Below are positions 53,786 through 63,067 of a DNA stretch of 64,000 nt, one piece after another. Made by a program: the position numbers and the translations under genes. Origin of the DNA: CAYFWF01 sp964346815 (GTDB taxonomy: Bacteria; Acidobacteriota; Aminicenantia; Aminicenantales; Aminicenantaceae); NCBI GenBank assembly GCA_964346815.1, contig CAYFWF010000050.1:1-64000 (forward strand), in the 5' to 3' direction. The notes under the pieces were generated by a model, which worked only from the letters and a program-made list of their open reading frames with translations, made no database searches and was not told the origin of the DNA. The stretch's first letter is position 1; the number at the start of each line of letters is the position of its first letter.

Positions 53786-54571
53786 TTAGCTGAGGAGGCT
53801 GCCGATATTCTCAACCACAAGAATGGGAAGCTCTTTCAAGCTCGAGATGTCACTTTTCTTTGTCTCTCCGCTGAGGACCAGGATGAAATCACAAGGGATG
53901 TTTCGAGCGAGCGCCATATCGGTATAAATACGGTCGCCGATCACCACGACTTCTCGAGAACGAGCCCCGTGTTTCTTCAGAATATGTGCAACCATTTCTG
54001 GACTGGGTTTCCCGAAAATTTTTTCTGGGGTTTTTTGAGTCGCTTTTTCTAGGAGAGCAAGCATGGAACCTGCGTCGGGAATGAAGCCTTCAGGCGAGGG
54101 ACAAACCAGGTCAGGATGGGTGGCGATCAGCCGGACTCCATTCTGGATAAAAAGAGCGGCTTTTCTGAGTTTTTCATAAGTCAGTTCGGTATCGAATCCG
54201 AGAACAATGTAATCGGGAGCGGGAGAGTCGACTTCCAGTCCAGCTTGAACGAACATTTCTCTCATAGACTCAGTGCCGATGACAAAGACACGCCTTATTT
54301 CCCTTTCAAGAAGATATTCTATAGCCCCATCTGTCGAAAGAATGATTTCTTCCTGGTTTGAAGCGATGCCCAAGTTAGCCAGCTTTTTCACATAATCCTT
54401 CTTGGATCGAGAGGAATTATTGGAAAGGAAGTAGAAAAAGATGTTTTTTTCATTCAAGCGATCGATAAAATCCCTGGCTCCTGGGAGAAGCGAATCTCCG
54501 ATATACACCGTTCCATCCAGGTCCAGAAAAACAATCTTCTTGTTCCTGAATATCCGATCAAACGTGGCCAT
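53786..54571 (-). CDS. HAD-IIA family phosphatase (NagD-like)
   Basis: A 261-residue sugar-phosphatase-like hydrolase. Motif I is FLDLDGTVYIGD (nucleophile Asp17, acid/base Asp19), motif II is YFLSNNSSRSK, and motif III/IV lies in FGKPSPEMV and VVIGDRIYTDMALARN. The cap between motifs II and III is the type IIA cap of NagD and p-nitrophenyl phosphatases. Its ATG shares one base with the stop of the phospholipid synthase gene (TGATG), so the two are translated together. It could clean up a phosphoglycolipid or sugar-phosphate; substrate not determined. Confidence 0.93.
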   Translation of the reverse strand: MATFDRIFRNKKIVFLDLDGTVYIGDSLLPGARDFIDRLNEKNIFFYFLSNNSSRSKKDYVKKLANLGIASNQEEIILSTDGAIEYLLEREIRRVFVIGTESMREMFVQAGLEVDSPAPDYIVLGFDTELTYEKLRKAALFIQNGVRLIATHPDLVCPSPEGFIPDAGSMLALLEKATQKTPEKIFGKPSPEMVAHILKKHGARSREVVVIGDRIYTDMALARNIPCDFILVLSGETKKSDISSLKELPILVVENIGSLLS

Positions 54572-55170
54572 CAGAACTTATCTTTTCTTAAATTTATCAA
54601 GGCATCCTTGACGTATTCGACTGCAGACAGGAATGTTGCGACTATAATGAGCCAGGAGAGAGCGTAAAAACTCCATTTGCCGATGTGGTCCCAGTATAAC
54701 GGGCCCAGCAGAGCAAAGAAGGAGCCCGCCGCTTGAACAGAGGCTTTGATCTTGCCGCTCAGTTTGGCTGATACTGTCTGGTTGTTTTGGGCTAAAACGA
54801 TTCTTGAATAAGCAACCGTGATATCACGCACCGCCATGACAAGGGGCACAAGAAAGATTACGTTGCCCGTTAAGGCAAGAGCCCAATAGACAATAAGTCG
54901 TGAAATGCTGTCTGCAAAAGGATCGAGAGTCGCTCCGTACTCGGAGGTCAGTCCATAACGCCTGGCGATTTTTCCATCGAACGCATCTGTAAATTCAATG
55001 ATCGCCAGAAGAATGAGGCAAAAGGCCATCTTCAGATCAACGTTTTTCCAATAAATCCAAACGATCAGAAAAAGAATGGAGATAGGGATTCTAATGAGAG
55101 TCATCGATTGAACGAGAATGTAACCCGACCCTCTTTTTTTTGTTTTATCGGCCTTGCTGTACGGTTTCAT
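54571..55170 (-). CDS. CDP-alcohol phosphatidyltransferase
   Basis: A 199-residue integral membrane phospholipid synthase. The family motif D-x2-DG-x2-AR-x8-G-x3-D-x3-D is complete: TDAFDGKIARRYG, then EYGATLDPFADS. About six hydrophobic helices. PgsA (phosphatidylglycerophosphate synthase) is the nearest well-known member, but phosphatidylinositol-type activity cannot be excluded. The longer open frame adds 53 residues overlapping the mutS start; the chosen Met is followed by a basic N-terminus (KPYSKADKTKKRG) and lies downstream of a good promoter. Confidence 0.9.
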   Translation of the reverse strand: MKPYSKADKTKKRGSGYILVQSMTLIRIPISILFLIVWIYWKNVDLKMAFCLILLAIIEFTDAFDGKIARRYGLTSEYGATLDPFADSISRLIVYWALALTGNVIFLVPLVMAVRDITVAYSRIVLAQNNQTVSAKLSGKIKASVQAAGSFFALLGPLYWDHIGKWSFYALSWLIIVATFLSAVEYVKDALINLRKDKF

Positions 55171-55242
55171 AGGAAAAATCTTGATTGAATTATACAGAAT
55201 AAAAACCAAAAAAAAAACGGGCTGAATACAAAATAACCTGAT

Positions 55243-55272
55243 CTTGAAAAAAAGAGCACCAGTAAGTATAGT
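55243..55272 (+). promoter_or_regulatory. mutS promoter
   Basis: TTGAAA (55243-55248) and TATAGT (55267-55272, five of six) are 18 bp apart. The predicted start falls about 6 nt before the mutS ATG, so the message would have almost no leader. It overlaps the divergent promoter at 55265-55292. Confidence 0.5.
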
Positions 55273-55292
55273 GAATGAAAGCCGATGGTCAA
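55265..55292 (-). promoter_or_regulatory. Promoter of the phosphatidyltransferase/HAD pair
   Basis: On the minus strand, TTGACC (55292-55287, five of six) and TATACT (55270-55265, five of six) are 16 bp apart. The -35 lies inside the first codons of mutS and the -10 shares bases with the mutS -10. Confidence 0.5.
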
Positions 55293-57918
55293 GAAAAATT
55301 CCGCCACTCCTATGATGGATCAATATCACAAGATCAAAAAAAATTATCGGGATACTCTGTTGTTTTTTCGCCTTGGTGATTTTTATGAAATGTTTTACGA
55401 GGACGCAAAGACCGCATCTTCTGTTTTAGAGATTGCACTCACATCCCGCCAAAAAGTACCCATGTGCGGGGTGCCCTATCACTCAGCAGAATCCTACCTA
55501 GCGAAACTTCTCCGGAGAGGATTCAAGGTGGCGATTTGCGAACAGGTGGAAGATGCTAAACATGCTCGAGGTGTGGTCAAAAGGGACGTGGTTAAAGTTT
55601 TAACGCCAGGGACTGCCGTTGAGTTAGAGCTTGAGGAGGCCAAGGAGAGCACGTTCGTCAGCAGCCTGACCATAGAGGATGGGGATTGGGGGTTGGCTCT
55701 TGTCGATCTGGTTACGGGAGAAATCCAGACGAGACAGGGCAAAAACCTCGATCTGCTCTCAGACGAGCTTTTCAAGGTATTCCCTAAAGAGATCATTTAT
55801 CCCGAGGAACAAGAGGAAAAGATCGAAGAAGTTCTTGCCCGCAACGAAATGGATGCAGTAGTAAGGAGTCCTCAGGAGGAGTGGATTTTCGATTTCACGC
55901 AAGCAAAAAATTTTCTGATCGATCATTTTCGCGTGCAATCCTTAGATGGATTTGGCCTGGGTGGCAAGAACTTCGCTGTCTCTGCCGCAGGAGCCTTGTT
56001 GTTCTATTTGAAGAATTTGAGGAAAGGCTCCCTCTCCTTGGTGCGAGGACTTTCCTGTGTCGAGTCCGGCCAGTATTTGGTTCTTGATTCGACGACTATT
56101 AAGAATCTTGAGCTCATAAAAAACTTGAGGGACGGGCGCTTACAAGGCTCTCTCCTTCATATCATCGATTTCACCATCACATCTATGGGAGGGAGACTTC
56201 TGCGGTCATGGCTTCTTCAGCCTTTATTAGATTGTTCAAAAATAGAGCAGAGGTTGGAAGCTGTGGATGAGTTTTTCCATCACACCATAGAACGGCAGGA
56301 GTTGAGAGCGGTCTTCGAGGATATTTTTGATTTGGAGCGATTAGCTGGAAAGATTTCCTTGGCAGCAGCTAATGCAAAAGATTTGATTGCGTTGAAAAAA
56401 TCGCTTCTGCCTCTTCCTCGAATCCAGAGACTGATCGAACCATTCACCTCCGGAATGATGAAGGACATACAGAAAAATTGGGATAATGCCCTGGATATGG
56501 TGGAATGGATCGAGGAGGCAATATTAGAAGAGCCGGTCTTTTTGCTTACCGAAGGAGGTTTGATCAAAGAAGGCCACGACAGAGAGCTGGATGAATTGAG
56601 AGAGATAAGCCGATCTGGGAAGACTTTCATCACACAGATGGAGAGGAAAGAACGGGAGCGAACAAGGATCACCTCTTTAAAAATCCGATACAATAAGGTC
56701 TTCGGCTATTACATCGAGGTGACAAAGCCCAATTTGCACCTGGTTCCATCCGATTACATCCGCAAGCAGACTCTGGTAAACTCGGAGCGTTTCGTCACGC
56801 CAGAGCTCAAGGAATATGAGGAAAAAGTCCTGAATGCCGAACAACGAATCGGAGAGCTGGAATATAGTCTCTTTTGCGAGATTAGGGAAAAAATTTCAAG
56901 AGAATCTGGAAGGCTCCAAAAGCTGGCTTCATATCTGGCCATTCTGGATGCTCTTTCATCCCTGGCAGAATTGGCCTCTCAGCGAAATTATCGCCGTCCA
57001 GTAATCAATCTTGAAGGAAAAATCAAGATTGTCGAAGGAAGACATCCTGTTATCGAGGTCACCAATGAAGAACCTTTTATCCCCAACGATACGTATATGG
57101 ACCGAGATGCGGACCAGATTCTCATTGTTACGGGTCCCAACATGGGAGGGAAATCCACCTACTTGAGGCAGGTCGCTCTGATCTGTATATTAGCTCAGAT
57201 AGGCTCCTTCGTGCCCGCTCGAGAGGCTGAGATCGGCCTGCTCGACCGCATTTTCACTCGAATAGGTGCCATGGATTTTTTAAGTGTTGGGCAGTCGACA
57301 TTCATGGTGGAAATGTTAGAAACAGCCAATATACTCAATAATGCTACGGCTAAAAGTTTGATTCTTTTAGATGAGATCGGAAGAGGGACGAGCACCTTTG
57401 ATGGGCTCAGCATTGCCTGGGCTGTAGCCGAGTATCTCCATGAAAGAGAGGACGTGAAAGCCAAGACTCTGTTTGCAACCCATTATCATGAATTGACAGA
57501 ACTTGCTTTAACTTTAGAGAGGATAAAAAATTATCATGTTTCCGTAAAGGAATGGAAAGAAGATATCATTTTTTTACGCAAGATCGTGTCTGGTCCTTCG
57601 GACCAAAGTTATGGCATTCATGTCGCTCGGCTAGCGGGTATACCACGAACGGTTATTGAAAGAGCTAAAGAGATACTGTTCAACTTGGAAAAAAAAGAAT
57701 TAGATGATTCGGGACAACCCAGGATTGCTTACGGCTCTACTCAAAAACGCGACAAATCCCAGCTTCTCTTGTTCCAAGAGGATAAAGAGAGAGAAAAGTT
57801 GGAAGAGATGAGAGAAGAGATCCAGAATTTAGCTATCGACTCACTTTCGCCCCTCGAAGCCTTGAATATTATCAGCAGATTGAAAGAAAAGATGGAAAGC
57901 CTCAAGAAAGGATCTTAG
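55285..57918 (+). CDS. mutS: DNA mismatch repair protein MutS
   Basis: An 877-residue mismatch sensor. The mismatch-reading Phe-x-Glu is in FFRLGDFYEMFYEDA near the N-terminus. The connector, lever and clamp regions follow in order, with FGYYIEVTKPNLHLVP in the lever. The ATPase has Walker A GPNMGGKST (about 617-625), LILLDEIGRGTSTFDGLS as Walker B and signature, and FATHYHELTEL. The C-terminus has the helical dimer part (LSPLEALNIISRLKEKM). No mutL is in the window. The ATG is preceded only by a weak GAAAG and by a promoter very close to it. Confidence 0.97.
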   Translation: MVKKNSATPMMDQYHKIKKNYRDTLLFFRLGDFYEMFYEDAKTASSVLEIALTSRQKVPMCGVPYHSAESYLAKLLRRGFKVAICEQVEDAKHARGVVKRDVVKVLTPGTAVELELEEAKESTFVSSLTIEDGDWGLALVDLVTGEIQTRQGKNLDLLSDELFKVFPKEIIYPEEQEEKIEEVLARNEMDAVVRSPQEEWIFDFTQAKNFLIDHFRVQSLDGFGLGGKNFAVSAAGALLFYLKNLRKGSLSLVRGLSCVESGQYLVLDSTTIKNLELIKNLRDGRLQGSLLHIIDFTITSMGGRLLRSWLLQPLLDCSKIEQRLEAVDEFFHHTIERQELRAVFEDIFDLERLAGKISLAAANAKDLIALKKSLLPLPRIQRLIEPFTSGMMKDIQKNWDNALDMVEWIEEAILEEPVFLLTEGGLIKEGHDRELDELREISRSGKTFITQMERKERERTRITSLKIRYNKVFGYYIEVTKPNLHLVPSDYIRKQTLVNSERFVTPELKEYEEKVLNAEQRIGELEYSLFCEIREKISRESGRLQKLASYLAILDALSSLAELASQRNYRRPVINLEGKIKIVEGRHPVIEVTNEEPFIPNDTYMDRDADQILIVTGPNMGGKSTYLRQVALICILAQIGSFVPAREAEIGLLDRIFTRIGAMDFLSVGQSTFMVEMLETANILNNATAKSLILLDEIGRGTSTFDGLSIAWAVAEYLHEREDVKAKTLFATHYHELTELALTLERIKNYHVSVKEWKEDIIFLRKIVSGPSDQSYGIHVARLAGIPRTVIERAKEILFNLEKKELDDSGQPRIAYGSTQKRDKSQLLLFQEDKEREKLEEMREEIQNLAIDSLSPLEALNIISRLKEKMESLKKGS

Positions 57919-58017
57919 GGGCGTATTAGCCCGGCCTTTTAGCGAATTCAGAGCGAAGGTGAGAATTGTGAGGAACTGGCTAGACTTTTTGTGCAGGCGG
58001 GTCGATGGAGGCAGACG

Positions 58018-58350
58018 TCAGAAGTTTTCGGAGTCCTCTTCAGAGCCGAAATCTTCGTCCAGGTCTTCTTCTGCAAAATTTTCGTCGAATCCCTTGTCTT
58101 CATCATAAGGCCTTTCTCCCACTTCCTCCTTGCGCTTCTCCAATGCGAGCTGAAATTCGTCGCTGTCTTCATATCTTCTCAAGTAGTTGGATACGGTGTC
58201 GCTGTAGCACAGCTCTAAGAAATCTTCTTCAATTTTACAGAATACAGACATGCAGTGACCTGTTTGGAGATCCCCGACACTTTCCTCAATAGTTGCAGCC
58301 TTTTTTATGGCATCGAGTGTTAACCAGCTCATGACTTCAATTTCTTCCAT
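58018..58350 (-). CDS. Small acidic protein, unknown function (110 aa)
   Basis: The first 70 residues look folded and helical (MSWLTLDAIKKAATIEESVG, then FLELCYSDTVSNYLRRYEDSDE). The last 40 are almost only Glu, Asp and Gly with a few aromatics (DENFAEEDLDEDFGSEEDS), a disordered acidic tail. GGGAG lies about 7 nt before the ATG. I do not recognise the family. It sits between mutS and clpB and faces neither operon. Confidence 0.7.
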   Translation of the reverse strand: MEEIEVMSWLTLDAIKKAATIEESVGDLQTGHCMSVFCKIEEDFLELCYSDTVSNYLRRYEDSDEFQLALEKRKEEVGERPYDEDKGFDENFAEEDLDEDFGSEEDSENF

Positions 58351-58506
58351 CTCAAGCTCCCATCAAAAAAATATCAGTTTTTATCAAATTGTCAAGAAGA
58401 AATTGAAAATAAGCGGTTTTTTTCGGAATATGGTCTTTTCGATTAGCTTGAAGAAGACAGATAAATAAAAGATTCCTGTGAAGAAAAGGGGGTAGGCAGA
58501 AGGAAA

Positions 58507-58535
58507 TTGAACTTTTGGTGCGTCTATTATATGAT
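58507..58535 (+). promoter_or_regulatory. clpB promoter
   Basis: TTGAAC (58507-58512, five of six) and TATGAT (58530-58535, five of six) are 17 bp apart. The predicted leader is about 22 nt and contains GGAGAGAGAAG just before the ATG. I find no CIRCE repeat (TTAGCACTC-N9-GAGTGCTAA) in the 214 bp upstream, so heat control by HrcA is not supported here. Confidence 0.55.
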
Positions 58536-58564
58536 CGTTTTGGACAAATAGGAGAGAGAAGAAA

Positions 58565-61150
58565 ATGAAATGGGATCGATTTACTGTGAAATCTCAGGAG
58601 GCCTTCCAGGTTGCACAATCCAGAGCGCAAGAATTGTCTCATCAGGAGCTGAGACCTCTGCATCTTCTCTGGGCGTTTTTGGATCAAGAGGAAAATATCG
58701 TAAATGCCATATTTGCTAAGATTGGAGTGAATGCTCAAAAGGTGAAAAATGAAGTGGAAGCATCGTTGGAAAAAATCCCTAAAGTTGAAGGGGGAGGAGA
58801 AATTTATCTATCTTCCTCTCTCCGGCGGATAATCAGCAAAGCGGAGAAGGAAGCCCAAAAGCTGAAAGACGAGTATCTATCAACGGAACACCTTTTCCTT
58901 GCTCTGGTGAAAGAAACTGAGAGTGAATCCGGCCGTATCCTTAAGGAAAATGGATTAGATGAAGAAACTGTGCTCAAGGCCCTGATGGACATCAGAGGGA
59001 CACACAGGATCACTGATCCAGAACCGGAGGGAAAATATCAAGTCTTGGAACGTTATGCCAGGGATATCACAAGCTTAGCTGGACAGGGGAAGCTGGATCC
59101 TGTGATCGGACGAGAGGATGAGATCCGAAGAGTTATCCAGGTTCTATCCCGCCGGACAAAAAATAATCCCGTCTTGATCGGTGAAGCTGGGGTGGGGAAG
59201 ACAGCCATAGTAGAAGGCCTGGCCCAACGTATTGCCAACGGAGATGTTCCTCAATCCTTGAAGGATAAAAGACTCATTGCCCTGGACATCGCAGCTTTAA
59301 TCGCGGGGGCAAAATATCGGGGGGAATTTGAAGAAAGGCTGAAGGCTGTGTTGAAAGAAGTGAGAGAAGCTGAAGGGGAAATTATTCTCTTTATCGATGA
59401 ATTGCATACCATCATCGGAGCCGGTGCTTCCGAAGGGGCTGTGGATGCTTCGAACATGCTCAAGCCTCCGCTGGCAAGGGGAGAGCTTCGTTGTGTCGGT
59501 GCCACCACTCTGAATGAGTACAAAAAGTACATCGAACGAGATGCCGCGCTGGAGAGAAGATTCCAACAGGTCTATGTGGGGGAGCCGTCGGTCGAGGAAA
59601 CGATATCCATATTGAGAGGGCTCAAAGAAAAATATGAGATACACCACGGTGTTAAAATTAGAGATTCCGCTCTTATAGCAGCGGCCACGCTTTCCAATCG
59701 CTATATCGCAGACCGTTATCTCCCGGATAAAGCTATTGACTTGATCGACGAAGCTGCTTCGCGAATCCGGATAGAAATCGATAGTATGCCCGAAGAAATC
59801 GATGAGTTGGAGAGGCGTATCATCCAACTAGAAATAGAAAAGCAGGCTCTGAAAAAGGAGAAAGAAAAGAGTGCAAAAGAAAAATTGGACCATCTGAACA
59901 AGGAATTGGCAGAGTTGCGGGAGAGGAGCGATGTCCTCAAGGCTCATTGGCAAAAAGAAAAGGAGCTCATTGATAAAATGAATGAGCTCAAGGGTACGAT
60001 AGACCGCCTGAAGGTGGAAGAACAGAATGCAGAACGCAGAGGTGAACTGGGAAAAGTGGCCGAAATAAGGTATGGAAAAATCGTCGAGACAGAAAAAGAA
60101 ATTGAGAGCGTATCCAAGAAGTTGGCCACTGTTCAGAATAAAGGCAAGATGTTGAAAGAGGAGGTGGATGAGGAAGATGTGGCTCATATCGTTTCCAAAT
60201 GGACGGGAATTCCCGTCTCAAAAATGCTGGAAGGGGAAGTGGAAAAAGTAGTCAAGATGGAAGAAAAACTGGCCAGAAGGGTGATCGGTCAAGACCAGGC
60301 TTTGCGTGCAGTTGCGGATACCATAAGGCGGGCAAGGGCAGGAATTCAAGACGCTTCACGGCCATTGGGATCTTTTCTTTTTCTCGGCCCGACAGGCGTC
60401 GGAAAGACAGAATTGGCAAGAGCTTTGGCCGAGTTTCTTTTCGATGATGAACGGGCCATGGTGAGACTGGATATGTCAGAATATATGGAAAAGCACACCG
60501 TGTCACGGCTTATCGGCGCGCCGCCCGGCTATGTCGGTTACGAAGAAGGGGGGCAACTCACCGAGGCAGTAAAACGCAGGCCGTATTCGATTATTCTTCT
60601 GGATGAGATAGAAAAGGCCCATTCCGATGTTTTTAACATACTTCTTCAGATTTTGGATGACGGCCGACTGACAGATGGAAAAGGACGCACCGTTGACTTC
60701 AAAAACACCATCGTCATCATGACCTCGAACCTGGGAAGCCAACTCATCAAAGAGCTCAGTCAGGATTTTGAGAAGATGGAGAAAGAAGTCAAAGCAATCC
60801 TGGACATGAATTTTCGTCCTGAGTTTCTCAATAGAGTGGATGAGATCCTGATCTTTAAAGCCCTGTCCAAAGACACCATCCTGAAGATTGTCGAGCTTCA
60901 AATTGATGAATTGCGTGCCTTATTGAAAGAGAAAAAAATCGATATCGAAGTCTCTGAAAGTGCCCGAAGGCTTCTCGCGGAGAGAGGTTATGATCCATCC
61001 TATGGGGCCAGGCCTCTGAGGAGGACCATCCAGAAATATATCCAAAATCCCTTAGCCCTGAATCTATTGGAAGGAAAGTATGCTGAAGGGGATATCGTGA
61101 AGGTTGATGTGGATGAGAAGGGCGAATTTGTTTTTAAGGAGAAGAAATGA
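58565..61150 (+). CDS. clpB: Disaggregase ClpB
   Basis: An 861-residue AAA+ chaperone that pulls proteins out of aggregates with DnaK. The N-terminal Clp repeats (about 1-145) are followed by the first ATPase (Walker A GEAGVGKT at 206-213, ILFIDELHTIIGAG), a coiled-coil M domain about 400-525 that marks ClpB rather than ClpA/C (ALKKEKEKSAKEKLDHLNK), and the second ATPase (GPTGVGKT at 608-615, IILLDEIEKAH). The pore loop KYRGEF is present; the ClpP-binding IGL/F loop is not seen. ATGA overlap with the NifU-like gene. Confidence 0.95.
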   Translation: MKWDRFTVKSQEAFQVAQSRAQELSHQELRPLHLLWAFLDQEENIVNAIFAKIGVNAQKVKNEVEASLEKIPKVEGGGEIYLSSSLRRIISKAEKEAQKLKDEYLSTEHLFLALVKETESESGRILKENGLDEETVLKALMDIRGTHRITDPEPEGKYQVLERYARDITSLAGQGKLDPVIGREDEIRRVIQVLSRRTKNNPVLIGEAGVGKTAIVEGLAQRIANGDVPQSLKDKRLIALDIAALIAGAKYRGEFEERLKAVLKEVREAEGEIILFIDELHTIIGAGASEGAVDASNMLKPPLARGELRCVGATTLNEYKKYIERDAALERRFQQVYVGEPSVEETISILRGLKEKYEIHHGVKIRDSALIAAATLSNRYIADRYLPDKAIDLIDEAASRIRIEIDSMPEEIDELERRIIQLEIEKQALKKEKEKSAKEKLDHLNKELAELRERSDVLKAHWQKEKELIDKMNELKGTIDRLKVEEQNAERRGELGKVAEIRYGKIVETEKEIESVSKKLATVQNKGKMLKEEVDEEDVAHIVSKWTGIPVSKMLEGEVEKVVKMEEKLARRVIGQDQALRAVADTIRRARAGIQDASRPLGSFLFLGPTGVGKTELARALAEFLFDDERAMVRLDMSEYMEKHTVSRLIGAPPGYVGYEEGGQLTEAVKRRPYSIILLDEIEKAHSDVFNILLQILDDGRLTDGKGRTVDFKNTIVIMTSNLGSQLIKELSQDFEKMEKEVKAILDMNFRPEFLNRVDEILIFKALSKDTILKIVELQIDELRALLKEKKIDIEVSESARRLLAERGYDPSYGARPLRRTIQKYIQNPLALNLLEGKYAEGDIVKVDVDEKGEFVFKEKK

Positions 61151-61380
61151 AAGAAAAAGTCCGTAAGGCTATCGAAGAATTAAGGCCCCACCTTCAAGCA
61201 GATGGAGGAGATGTGGAATTGGTCGATGTGACCGAAGATGGGGTGGTTAAAGTGCGTCTCTTAGGGGCCTGTGTGGGGTGTCCTATGAGACAGATGACCT
61301 TGACCCATGGAATAACGCGCTTCATAAAAAAGAAAGTACCTGAAGTCAAAGAGATCCAGTCTGTTGATGAGGAAGAATAG
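61147..61380 (+). CDS. NifU C-terminal domain (Nfu-like) iron-sulfur scaffold protein
   Basis: A 77-residue protein equal to the NifU C-terminal domain. It has VRKAIEELRPHLQADGGDVELVDV and the cluster-binding CxxC in LLGACVGCPMRQMTL (Cys42, Cys45). Such proteins carry a 4Fe-4S cluster between two subunits and pass it to apoproteins. Its ATG overlaps the clpB stop, an unusual partner; shared stress expression is a possible reason. Confidence 0.93.
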   Translation: MKEKVRKAIEELRPHLQADGGDVELVDVTEDGVVKVRLLGACVGCPMRQMTLTHGITRFIKKKVPEVKEIQSVDEEE

Positions 61381-61595
61381 GAACGATCAGGTCTGTCCAC
61401 TCTCCATTGCTCGGATTTCTCGGGCGGTTCGCGTGATCGATACGAACCGATACTCATGGTGAAACAATCTCTCAGGGGCGGATTGCCTCTCTCTGTTTGG
61501 GGGCAGCTGGCCTCCGGAGGACTTTCTCCTCAGTTCCATTGGCTGCTGTTGGGACTGGCACCATAGCGAAGATGCGCAAGGAGGAGGGATGGAAT

Positions 61596-61624
61596 TTGAC
61601 AAAATTGCGGGAATATCGTAAACA
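61596..61624 (+). promoter_or_regulatory. Possible promoter of the FadL-like porin
   Basis: A perfect TTGACA (61596-61601) is followed after 17 bp by TAAACA (61619-61624, only three of six). The rest of the gap from 61381 holds no gene I can support; a CTCTCAGG stretch there was considered as a glycine riboswitch and rejected. Confidence 0.35.
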
Positions 61625-61646
61625 GAGAAGCATAAAGGAGGTCCGT

Positions 61647-62960
61647 ATGAAAAAAGCGAAGACGTATCTTTCTGTAATCGGGTGTGTGCTCCTTTTAAGT
61701 GTGAGTGTTTTGGCCAATGGCTTGAACCTGAACAGCCTGGGTTCGAAAGCCCTGACCATGGGAGGAGCTTTTGTTGGACTGGCGGATGATCATAGCGCTA
61801 TCTTTTGGAATCCTGCTGGTATTGCACACTTCAATAAGAAGTATATCGGTTTCTATGGAACGGATATCATCCCATCCAGCACTTACTCATTCAGTCTTGG
61901 CCCTTTACCGGTAGTGGATGCCGAGACTGTAACCAAACACTATCTCGGAGGATTGGCTGCTTATTACCACCCCATCGGTGAGCAAGTAGTTGCCGGTATC
62001 GGAGTCTATACCCCTTCTGGTTTGGGCGCGGAATGGGATGGAGCGGATTTTGCGGGAATCGCCGCCAATAATCCGAATCTCAAATGGAAGAGCAAGATAG
62101 AGTTGGTGACCATCGCTCCTGTTGTGGCTTTCCGGATCAATGAGCAGGTTTCCATTGGAGGAGCTTTGAACATCAATTACGGCACGTTCGATGTGGCCTT
62201 TCATGCAGGAGCAGCCGAAGTTCCCGTACCTCCTTATGAGATAGACCTAGCGCAGTATGAGGAAAGTATGAGCGGTTGGGGATTCGGTGCGACATTTGGA
62301 ATCCTGGTGAAACCCAGCGAGATGTTCAGCATCGGTGCGACATTTCGAACACCCAGCAAAGTTTCTTTCAATGGAGAAGCTTCCATACCTAGACTTTCTC
62401 TCATAGGTGCGGCACTCGGGCTGGCGCTCAATCCTTCCACGGACATAGACAGAGATTTGACCTGGCCTATGTGGTTGGCTGTAGGAGTAGCCGTCAAGCC
62501 TATGGATTCGTTAACCTTGACCGGTGATGTTCAATACACCCATTGGTCGGAAATCGACAAAATTCATACAGAATATAAAGATGCCTTCTGGCAGCTGCTT
62601 TTGGCAGATGACACAGACAGACCCATGAACTGGGATAATGCAGTGCAGATCCGGTTCGGAGCCGAATATGTGTTCAATGTTTGGGCTTTCCGAGGAGGCT
62701 TTTATTGGGACCCTTCCCCAGCACCTAACAGAACCATGAATGTTCTTCTTCCCAACTTCGATTTTAATGTGATCACGGCTGGAATGGGGTATTCTCTGGA
62801 TGGAATTCAGATCGACTTCGGGATTGAATATTTGATGGGAAAAGAGAGGGAGGTCGATTATTTGAAAACCGTCACAGATCCCGAATGGGAAACAGCTATG
62901 CCAGGAACATACGATATGAGTGTGGTCGTTCCCAATATTTCTGTGAGCTATAAATTCTAG
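61647..62960 (+). CDS. OmpP1/FadL family outer membrane transport protein
   Basis: A 437-residue outer-membrane protein. A signal peptide (KTYLSVIGCVLLLSVSVLA) is followed by NGLNLNSLGSKALTMGGAFVGLADDHSAIFWNPAGI, the FadL N-terminal hatch motif including the NPAG element. The remainder alternates as in a 14-strand barrel and ends NISVSYKF with a C-terminal Phe. FadL proteins take up long-chain fatty acids or other hydrophobic compounds. AAGGAGG lies 6 nt before the ATG; a longer frame adds 50 residues without signal-peptide character and is rejected. Glycolipid or hydrocarbon uptake is possible. Confidence 0.92.
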   Translation: MKKAKTYLSVIGCVLLLSVSVLANGLNLNSLGSKALTMGGAFVGLADDHSAIFWNPAGIAHFNKKYIGFYGTDIIPSSTYSFSLGPLPVVDAETVTKHYLGGLAAYYHPIGEQVVAGIGVYTPSGLGAEWDGADFAGIAANNPNLKWKSKIELVTIAPVVAFRINEQVSIGGALNINYGTFDVAFHAGAAEVPVPPYEIDLAQYEESMSGWGFGATFGILVKPSEMFSIGATFRTPSKVSFNGEASIPRLSLIGAALGLALNPSTDIDRDLTWPMWLAVGVAVKPMDSLTLTGDVQYTHWSEIDKIHTEYKDAFWQLLLADDTDRPMNWDNAVQIRFGAEYVFNVWAFRGGFYWDPSPAPNRTMNVLLPNFDFNVITAGMGYSLDGIQIDFGIEYLMGKEREVDYLKTVTDPEWETAMPGTYDMSVVVPNISVSYKF

Positions 62961-63067
62961 TTTGCCGATCTGTGTACCAGAAAAGGTTATCCCGGTTTAT
63001 TTCCCTTCATCCCAGGACAAACCGAAAAATAAAATAACCAATTGGAATTCAATATAAAGGAATGAAC

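Noticed and set aside
58351..58564. CIRCE or sigma-32 heat-shock element before clpB
   Set aside because: No TTAGCACTC/GAGTGCTAA repeat and no CCCCAT -10 found; the sigma-70-like pair explains the start.
61381..61646. Possible riboswitch upstream of the FadL-like gene (CTCTCAGG and GC-rich pieces)
   Set aside because: A lone CTCTCAGG matches one short part of the glycine riboswitch, but the other conserved segments and the pairing are missing.
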